Of a stretch of 10,752 nt of DNA, positions 1 to 5,044 are shown in pieces. Position numbers and translations under genes: made by a program. Numbering within the stretch: the first letter of the stretch is position 1; each line of letters begins with the position of its first letter. The DNA comes from Chloroflexota bacterium (lineage in GTDB: Bacteria > Chloroflexota > Anaerolineae > JACRMK01): assembly GCA_016200765.1 (NCBI GenBank), contig JACQEC010000328.1, positions 1-10,752 of the forward strand, given 5' to 3'. Under the pieces are notes generated by a model. The model was not told where the DNA came from and made no database searches. It saw nothing but the letters and a program-made list of their open reading frames with translations.

Positions 1-414
1 GACCAGTTTGCCGTCGGCCTTGCCTTTGACCAGCGGCATCAGCCTCTGCATCACCGCGCCGATTTGCGCCGCCGAGGTCGCGCCGCTGTCGGCGACCGCC
101 TGCCGGGCCAGCCGCTCAATCTCCTCACGGCTCATCGGCTGTGGCAGATAGCCTTCAATGAGCCGCAGTTCGAACTGCTCCTTGGCGACCAGATCGGCGC
201 GGCCGCCCTTTTCAAAACCTTCGATGGATTCGCGGCGCCGCTTGGCTTCGCGGTTGAGCACCTGTTGAACGTCGTCGTCGCCGAGCGTCTTGCGCGTATC
301 AACCTCGACCTGCTTGATGGCGGCCATCAGGGTGCGCAGGGCATCGCGGCGCGCGGTGTCGCCGGAGCGCATCGCATTCTTGAGGTTCTCGTTGATTTGA
401 TCTTTCAGGGACAT
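1..414 (-). CDS. yqeY: GatB/YqeY domain protein (3' end beyond window)
   Basis: Leftward gene starting at ATG 414. The 138 visible codons begin MSLKDQINENLKNAMRSGD and contain the family-typical stretches TLMAAIKQVEVD, REAKRRRESIEGFEKGGR and IEGYLPQPMSREEIE. The family is usually about 147-150 residues, so only about ten C-terminal residues lie outside the window. YqeY proteins share the tail domain of the GatB subunit of the tRNA-dependent amidotransferase, and a role in tRNA or amidation chemistry is usually presumed rather than shown. A short purine-rich ribosome site (GAGGA) lies just before the start, and only 15 bases separate it from the stop of the HIT gene upstream, so it is probably the third gene of a leftward mtaB-hit-yqeY operon. 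Family is secure; precise function is not known. Confidence 0.9.
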   Translation of the reverse strand, partial: MSLKDQINENLKNAMRSGDTARRDALRTLMAAIKQVEVDTRKTLGDDDVQQVLNREAKRRRESIEGFEKGGRADLVAKEQFELRLIEGYLPQPMSREEIERLARQAVADSGATSAAQIGAVMQRLMPLVKGKADGKLV

Positions 415-429
415 AGTTCCTCGAATTGG

Positions 430-774
430 CTACCCCGGCGGCCAGCCGAGACGCCGTCCGGCCAGCAGGTGAAAATGCAGGTGGGCGACGGACTGAGAGC
501 CATCATGGCCCTCGTTGGCGACGAGCCGAAAGCCGTTGGCGGCGAAACCCAATTGGCGCGCAATCCGGTTAGCGGCCAGGGCGATTTCTCCGATGATCGG
601 CGCGTCCGTCTCCTCGACGCCAAGCGGGCCGCTAAGGTGTTTGTTGCTGACGATCAGGATATGAACGGGGGCCTTCGGCGCGATGTCATGAAAGGCCGTG
701 ACCCACTCATTCTGATAGACCGTCTGGCTCGGAATTTCGCCGCGTACGATTCGGCAGAAGATACAGTCAGTCAT
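430..774 (-). CDS. HIT family (HinT-like) purine nucleoside phosphoramidase
   Basis: Leftward 114-residue protein. The open frame extends further upstream inside mtaB, but the family start is the ATG at 774 giving MTDCIFCRIVRGEIPS. It has the histidine triad H98-L-H100-F-H102 followed by LLAGR, and the family-typical C-terminus ending WPPG. C4, C7, H46 and H98 are placed as in zinc-binding HinT members. Such enzymes hydrolyse AMP-N bonds such as adenosine phosphoramidates and aminoacyl-adenylates; the physiological substrate is usually unclear. Length is normal for HinT. The start overlaps the mtaB stop by 8 bases, and a strong Shine-Dalgarno match lies inside the last mtaB codons, so translation is probably coupled. 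Identity of the family is near certain; naming it hinT is an inference. Confidence 0.95.
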   Translation of the reverse strand: MTDCIFCRIVRGEIPSQTVYQNEWVTAFHDIAPKAPVHILIVSNKHLSGPLGVEETDAPIIGEIALAANRIARQLGFAANGFRLVANEGHDGSQSVAHLHFHLLAGRRLGWPPG

Positions 775-2035
775 CGTAGAGATCACCTCGCACGCCCTCC
801 GGGTGCAGTTCGCCGATGCGGGCGGGCGCAATCTGGTTGCGCAGGTCGCGCCCGCTTGCGCAGAACACGCGCACATAATTATCGGTGAGGCCCGACCAGA
901 GGCTTTCGGTCTTTTCTTCCCACAGGACCTGATAGGATCGCCCGCGAAGCGCCTCGCGGAAGCGGCGGGCCGACAGGTCGGTGACCTGCTTCATCGCCTC
1001 ACTGCGCGCCTGCCGGATGCGCGGGGCGACCTGATCGGCGAGCAGGGCGGCCTCGGTTCCGGCGCGCGGCGAGAAGGTGAACACGTGCGCCTGCGAGAGT
1101 TGCATCTGCTGGACGAAAGCGAGCGAAGCGGCAAAGTCTTCGTCTGACTCGCCCGGATAGCCCACGATCATATCGGTGCTAATCGCGATGTCCGGCACGC
1201 GGCGGCGGGCCGACGCGACGCGGGCGGCGAACTGGCGCGTGTTATACCCACGCCGCATCCGCCGCAGGGTCCGGTCACAGCCCGACTGGAGCGGCAGGTG
1301 CAGGTGGCGGCACAGCCGCGCATCGCTCCAGAGGTCGAGCAGTTCGTCAGACGCGCCCCACGGCTCCAGCGACGAGAGCCGGATGCGCGGCGCGTCGGTC
1401 TGGGCGAGCAGGGCGCGCAGGAGGGCGGGTAGATTCGTGTCGAGGTCGCGGCCATAGGCGGCGGCGTGCAGGCCGGTCAGCACAACCTCCTTGAAGCCTT
1501 CACGCAAGAGCATCTGCACCTCGGCGATAATGTCCGCTACCGGGCGACTACGTTCTGCGCCGCGGGCCAGCCGCGAGACGCAGTAGGAGCAGTGGTTGTT
1601 GCAACCGTCCTGAATCTTGACAAAGGCGCGGGTGCGCGCGTGCGGGATGGGGAACGCTTCGCTGACCGTGGCATCCGGCTCCGGCAGGAGGCCGCGCGCG
1701 ATGAGCAGGGGAATGAGATGCTCTTTGTCTGCGTGGCCGGTGACGAGCGCGACGCCGTCAACTCCGGCGAAGTAGTCCGGCTCAATTTCAGAGGCGCAAC
1801 CGGTGATGACCGTGCGCGCGCCCGAATAGGATGGGGCGGCGCGGTGTTCGTCGCGCGCGGCGTGTCGCGATTTGCGCGTCGCGAGATGGGTTACGCCGCA
1901 GGTGTTGACGATGTGCAGATCGGCCGCGCCCGCGTCGGGCACGACCTCATGCCCGACAGCCGCGAAGTCGCGCGCGAGCCGGTCGGATTCGCTCTGGTTG
2001 AGGCGGCAGCCCAGCGTAGTAATATGCACTCTCAT
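767..2035 (-). CDS. mtaB: tRNA t6A37 C2-methylthiotransferase (MtaB-type radical SAM enzyme)
   Basis: Leftward 422-residue enzyme that adds the methylthio group to N6-threonylcarbamoyladenosine at position 37 of ANN-decoding tRNAs, using two 4Fe-4S clusters and S-adenosylmethionine. The N-terminal UPF0004 domain has the three cluster cysteines C10 (TTLGCRLNQ), C46 (VNTCGVT) and C80 (TGCAS). The radical SAM motif CNNHCSYC gives C145, C149 and C152. Later motifs RLSSLEP, HLPLQSGCD and STDMIVGYPGE are typical, and the last 60 or so residues look like a TRAM RNA-binding domain. The motif ATRKSR after C46 and the SSLEPW motif favour MtaB over MiaB or RimO. Start is ATG 2035, giving MRVHITTLGC at the expected distance from the first cysteine. 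It overlaps the HIT gene at its 3' end and leads an operon with HIT and YqeY. No missing key residue is seen. Confidence 0.95.
   Translation of the reverse strand: MRVHITTLGCRLNQSESDRLARDFAAVGHEVVPDAGAADLHIVNTCGVTHLATRKSRHAARDEHRAAPSYSGARTVITGCASEIEPDYFAGVDGVALVTGHADKEHLIPLLIARGLLPEPDATVSEAFPIPHARTRAFVKIQDGCNNHCSYCVSRLARGAERSRPVADIIAEVQMLLREGFKEVVLTGLHAAAYGRDLDTNLPALLRALLAQTDAPRIRLSSLEPWGASDELLDLWSDARLCRHLHLPLQSGCDRTLRRMRRGYNTRQFAARVASARRRVPDIAISTDMIVGYPGESDEDFAASLAFVQQMQLSQAHVFTFSPRAGTEAALLADQVAPRIRQARSEAMKQVTDLSARRFREALRGRSYQVLWEEKTESLWSGLTDNYVRVFCASGRDLRNQIAPARIGELHPEGVRGDLYDD
781..789 (-). promoter_or_regulatory. Strong ribosome binding site for the HIT gene, inside mtaB
   Basis: On the minus strand the bases read GAGGTGATC, nine bases complementary to the usual 16S rRNA 3' tail, six bases before the ATG at 774. 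The site is made of the mtaB codons for RGDL near its C-terminus. This decides the start of the HIT gene over the upstream in-frame codons and supports translational coupling with mtaB. Confidence 0.75.
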
Positions 2036-2049
2036 AGGTCACTGCCTGC

Positions 2050-2058
2050 ATCATACCA
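2050..2058 (-). promoter_or_regulatory. Possible extended -10 promoter for the mtaB operon
   Basis: The minus strand reads TGGTATGAT, an extended -10 (TGn) followed by a five-of-six match to TATAAT. No convincing -35 box is seen. Transcription would start around 2043, leaving only about 8 bases before the mtaB ATG, so the mRNA would be nearly leaderless; this fits the weak ribosome site there. Tentative. Confidence 0.35.
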
Positions 2059-2097
2059 TTAGATGCAAAGCGGGCGCAAGTGAGCCGCGATTCCGCG

Positions 2098-2136
2098 ACA
2101 AAAGACAAACCGCGAGACACCGATGGGTGCTCGCGG
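2098..2136 (-). terminator. Rho-independent terminator of the tRNA operon
   Basis: On the minus strand, just after tRNA-Cys, the arms CCGCGAG (2130-2136) and CTCGCGG (2110-2116) pair, with inner arms CACC and GGTG (2126-2129 and 2118-2121) extending the stem to 11 pairs across one bulged base and a four-base loop. It is followed by the T-rich tract TTTGTCTTTTGT (2098-2109). This is the expected place for the end of the Phe-Cys transcript. Confidence 0.75.
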
Positions 2137-2144
2137 CTTGGACA

Positions 2145-2216
2145 AGGCGACGGCCGGATTTGAACCGGCGGTCGGGGTTTTGCAGACCCCTGCCTTAACC
2201 ACTTGGCTACGTCGCC
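2145..2216 (-). tRNA. tRNA-Cys (GCA anticodon)
   Basis: 72-nt cloverleaf on the minus strand: acceptor arm GGCGACG paired with CGTCGCC, D-stem GCC/GGC, anticodon stem GGGGT/ACCCC with loop CTGCAAA (anticodon GCA at 2181-2183), and T-arm GCCGG/CCGGC with loop TTCAAAT. The discriminator base is U73, the known identity element for cysteine tRNA. The CCA end is not encoded, so it must be added by a nucleotidyltransferase. It lies 5 bases downstream of tRNA-Phe and is cotranscribed with it. Confidence 0.97.
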
Positions 2217-2221
2217 GTTCA

Positions 2222-2295
2222 TGCCGAGTCACAGACTTGAACTGTGGACACCGCGATTTTCAGTCGCGTGCTCTACCGGGCTGAGCTAACTCGGC
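2222..2295 (-). tRNA. tRNA-Phe (GAA anticodon)
   Basis: 74-nt cloverleaf on the minus strand: acceptor GCCGAGT/ACTCGGC, D-stem GCTC/GAGC, anticodon stem CGCGA/TCGCG with loop CTGAAAA (anticodon GAA), and T-arm CACAG/CTGTG with loop TTCAAGT; discriminator A73. CCA is not encoded. It is the first gene of a two-tRNA transcript, with its own promoter about 12 bases upstream. Confidence 0.97.
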
Positions 2296-2306
2296 GAACA
2301 GGGCCT

Positions 2307-2335
2307 ATTGTAATTCAGACAGGTGGCTTTGGCAA
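2307..2335 (-). promoter_or_regulatory. Promoter of the tRNA-Phe-Cys operon
   Basis: The minus strand has TTGCCA (2330-2335) and TACAAT (2307-2312) separated by exactly 17 bases, each a five-of-six match to the sigma-70-type consensus. Transcription would start near 2300, a few bases before the tRNA-Phe 5' end at 2295. Confidence 0.75.
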
Positions 2336-2353
2336 ATTGGGGGGCGAGAAGAA

Positions 2354-2486
2354 GCGCGGCATCGGGTAGAGAACGGCATCGGTTGGAAACCGACGCCTAC
2401 AGTGGGAAACCCGCTGCGCGGGTTGGGGCGCCGAATCGGCGCAGCCGGTTTGATAGCGTAGGCGTCGGGTTTACCCGATGCCGCGC
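2354..2486. repeat. 15-bp perfect inverted repeat framing the first palindromic unit
   Basis: GCGCGGCATCGGGTA at 2354-2368 is the exact reverse complement of TACCCGATGCCGCGC at 2472-2486. Nested inside it, CGACGCCTAC (2391-2400) is the exact reverse complement of GTAGGCGTCG (2458-2467). The layout suggests a small folded, possibly mobilisable element similar to a MITE or REP sequence. Confidence 0.7.
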
Positions 2487-2594
2487 TCTGGAAACCGACG
2501 CCTACAGTGGGAAACCCGTTGTGCGGGTTAGGGCGCCCAACCGGCGCAACCGGTTTGATACAATTGGCGTCGGATTTAGCCGATTCTGCGCTCT
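2385..2594. repeat. Two tandem copies of a 105-bp palindromic unit
   Basis: Copy 1 spans 2385-2489 and copy 2 spans 2490-2594. They have identical length with no indels and, by hand alignment, 14 mismatches (about 87% identity). Both start GGAAACCGACGCCTACAGTG and end GCGCTCT. Each contains small inner hairpins such as CCCGCTGCGCGGG (copy 1) around the middle. Copy 2 has lost most of the terminal inverted match seen in copy 1 (CAATTGGCGTCGG in place of GCGTAGGCGTCGG), so it appears the more decayed. Two copies without unique spacers do not make a CRISPR array. Confidence 0.85.
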
Positions 2595-2619
2595 TGACGC
2601 GACTTGCGTTTTGTGCCTC

Positions 2620-2648
2620 TGGGCAGGGGCAGGGCTTGCCCCTGCCCA
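2620..2648. repeat. Perfect 12-bp-arm hairpin
   Basis: TGGGCAGGGGCA (2620-2631) and TGCCCCTGCCCA (2637-2648) are exact reverse complements around the five-base loop GGGCT. There is no T-tract after it on either strand, so it looks like a dispersed palindromic repeat rather than a terminator. Confidence 0.7.
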
Positions 2649-2652
2649 CGCT

Positions 2653-2720
2653 AGGGCGGGCGCAAGACCCGCCCCTACGATGCCCCGTCGCACAGGGCGG
2701 GTACAAGACCCGCCCCTACG
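2653..2720. repeat. Pair of short G+C-rich palindromes ending in CCCCTACG
   Basis: Two copies of AGGGCGGG-n(2-3)-CAAGACCCGCCCCTACG lie at 2653-2679 and 2694-2720, with a period of 41 bases. Arms GGGCGGG and CCCGCCC pair at 2654-2660/2668-2674 and 2695-2701/2709-2715. I recall this GTAGGGGCGGGTCTTG type of repeat as frequent in Chloroflexota genomes; that is memory, not a search result. Confidence 0.75.
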
Positions 2721-2812
2721 TCCAACGGATTTTGCCACAGCCGTGAAGAACGCCACAGAGCGATTGCAAGGTCTCTGGACAAGCGGGCAACGGCCACCCC
2801 TCGCGCGCGGCG

Positions 2813-2821
2813 TGGTATAAT
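2813..2821 (+). promoter_or_regulatory. Extended -10 promoter for gdhA
   Basis: TGGTATAAT combines the TGn extension with a perfect TATAAT at 2816-2821. No good -35 box lies 16-18 bases upstream, as is common for extended -10 promoters. Transcription would start near 2828 and give a leader of about 42 bases before the gdhA ATG at 2870. Confidence 0.65.
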
Positions 2822-2869
2822 ACCCAACAGTCAGTTTAAGACGACCACTTTTGTTCCGTGAGGAGCATT

Positions 2870-4128
<1,259 letters not shown>

Positions 4129-4129
<1 letters not shown>

Positions 4130-4199
4130 TAGGGGAGAAGCCGCGCGTGAGGTGGCGGTCTGGCAACGTGGTGATGTCCACGCGCTGCTTCGCCCCTAC
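4129..4199. repeat. GTAGGGG-ended inverted repeat between gdhA and the regulator
   Basis: Arms of 19 bases at 4129-4147 and 4181-4199 pair at 17 of 19 positions, with outer ends GTAGGGG and CCCCTAC. Inside lies a second hairpin CGTGG/CCACG (4167-4171 and 4178-4182). The left end begins on the last base of the gdhA stop codon. The same seven-base ends occur in the repeats at 2653-2720, so it is probably another member of that family. There is no T-tract, but the long stem could still limit readthrough or protect the gdhA mRNA 3' end. Confidence 0.7.
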
Positions 4200-4219
4200 G
4201 TAATACCATTCATCCGACC

Positions 4220-4858
4220 ATGCAAGCCTACAGCACGATTCTGATTGCCTCGCCGTCTGCGATTGTGCGCGAGGGGCTGAAGGCGCTCCTAAGCGGCGAG
4301 CCTTCCTTCTATTGGGTCGGCGAGGTGGTGGGCGAAGAAGACCTGCTGGCGCGCGCGCGCGATTTGCGAGTGGACGTGCTCGTGCTCGACCTTGACCTGC
4401 TCGACGACGGCGGCGACGATCTGCCCGCGCGAGTGAGGCAGGCCGCGCCTGAAACACACGTGGTCGGGCTGGCTGACTCGTGGCACGATACCCGTATCGT
4501 CAGCGCACTGCGCGGCGGCGCGCACGGTTTTATCGCGCGCCGTTCGACGGTGGCGGAAATTGCCGAGGCTCTGCGCGCCGCCCAGAGCGGCGCGTTGATG
4601 TTACACCCCGCCGCCGCCGACCTGCTGGTGGGGCAATTGCCGTCGCCCGAAAGCGCCATCGCCAGTTTGAGCGCGCGCGAGCAAGAGGTACTGCGACTGC
4701 TGGCGCGCGGGCTGGCGAACAAGGCCATCGCCAAAGAGCTGGTGGTCAGCGAGCATACCGTCAAGTTCCACATCCGTTCAATCCTCGACAAACTGAACGC
4801 GGCGAACCGCACCGACGCCGTGCGCATCGGTCTCGAACGCGGACTCATTTCGATTTAG
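4220..4858 (+). CDS. NarL/FixJ-type transcriptional regulator with atypical receiver domain
   Basis: 212-residue protein with an N-terminal receiver-like domain (about 5-120) and a C-terminal LuxR-type helix-turn-helix (about 147-210: SLSAREQEVLRLLARGLANKAIAKELVVSEHTVKFHIRSIL region). The DNA-binding half is fully typical. In the receiver, D57 (VLVLDLDL) sits at the phospho-acceptor site, but the acidic pair expected after strand 1 is replaced (ILIASPSAIVREG: A10, S11), the conserved Thr/Ser after strand 4 reads A85 (VVGLADS), and the strand-5 lysine is R107 (GFIARRS). Three of the four conserved pocket positions are therefore changed, so standard phosphorylation is doubtful. No histidine kinase gene is adjacent. 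ATG 4220 has no visible Shine-Dalgarno; a TAATAC box at 4201-4206 would leave only a very short leader, so translation may be leaderless or coupled to gdhA readthrough. Target genes are unknown; the downstream glucosidase gene is one candidate. Confidence 0.88.
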   Translation: MQAYSTILIASPSAIVREGLKALLSGEPSFYWVGEVVGEEDLLARARDLRVDVLVLDLDLLDDGGDDLPARVRQAAPETHVVGLADSWHDTRIVSALRGGAHGFIARRSTVAEIAEALRAAQSGALMLHPAAADLLVGQLPSPESAIASLSAREQEVLRLLARGLANKAIAKELVVSEHTVKFHIRSILDKLNAANRTDAVRIGLERGLISI

Positions 4859-4893
4859 ACGCATCGGCGGCGAGTAAAGGCCCCATGTTCACC

Positions 4894-4956
4894 GCCGAGA
4901 GCGCAGAGGACGCCGGGAAAACAACTGAAAATCTCTGCGTGCTCGGCGGCCTCGGC
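4894..4956. repeat. Decayed palindromic repeat of the CGCAGAG type
   Basis: Arms at 4894-4918 and 4932-4956 pair at 19 of 25 positions around a 13-base A-rich loop. The left arm, preceded by TTCACC, contains GCGCAGAGGACGC, and the right side contains AAAATCTCTGCGTGCTC. This resembles a widespread dispersed repeat (TTCACCGCAGAG...CTCTGCGT...) that I know from many environmental bacterial genomes; that identification rests on memory. It fills much of the 186-base gap between the regulator and the glucosidase gene and could form an mRNA hairpin. Confidence 0.55.
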
Positions 4957-5032
4957 ACGCTGCGCGGAATTCTGACCCAGATCGAAAGTGTTGTTTGGTC
5001 ACGGGTTGGGCGGTGTTTCCAGTCCGATCGCC

Positions 5033-5037
5033 AGGAG
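5033..5037 (+). promoter_or_regulatory. Ribosome binding site that sets the TTG start of the glucosidase gene
   Basis: AGGAG lies seven bases before TTG 5045. The start codon that would give the longer frame, GTG 4988, has no such site, and the extra 19 residues look non-coding. Confidence 0.65.
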
Positions 5038-5044
5038 ACGTCAG

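Larger units (their letters stand above)
2296..2869. other. Non-coding, repeat-rich spacer between the tRNA operon and gdhA
   Basis: This 574-base stretch holds no convincing gene. From left to right it contains the tRNA promoter, an inverted-arm segment leading into two tandem 105-bp palindromic units (to 2594), a 12-bp-arm hairpin (2620-2648), two short G+C-rich palindromes (2653-2720), about 90 bases in which I see nothing, and the gdhA promoter and leader. Open frames crossing it encode low-complexity, repeat-derived sequence and are not credible. Confidence 0.7.

Noticed and set aside
64..888. 274-codon open frame on the plus strand
   Set aside because: It covers the yqeY and HIT genes and the mtaB end on the other strand, all of which have strong motif support.
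1947..2222. 91-codon minus-strand frame beginning MNGDVAKWLRQGSAK
   Set aside because: It is a translation of tRNA-Cys and its terminator, a well-known type of false gene call.
2385..2594. CRISPR array
   Set aside because: Only two adjacent copies of 105 bases, no unique spacers between them, and no cas genes in the window.
2620..2720. Rho-independent terminators
   Set aside because: The hairpins are strong, but no T-tract follows on either strand and no gene ends nearby; a repeat family explains them better.
2323..2820. 165-codon open frame across the repeat region
   Set aside because: Its sequence is repeat-derived (recurring ETDAYSGKP-type units come from the 105-bp repeats) and it has no ribosome site.
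2858..2869. GTG 2858 as the gdhA start
   Set aside because: The ATG at 2870 has AGGAG close upstream and gives the usual family length; the GTG sits over that ribosome site.
4988..5044. GTG 4988 as the glucosidase start
   Set aside because: The added 19 residues (MLFGHGLGGVSSPIARRRQ) do not look family-like and there is no ribosome site; TTG 5045 has a well-spaced AGGAG.
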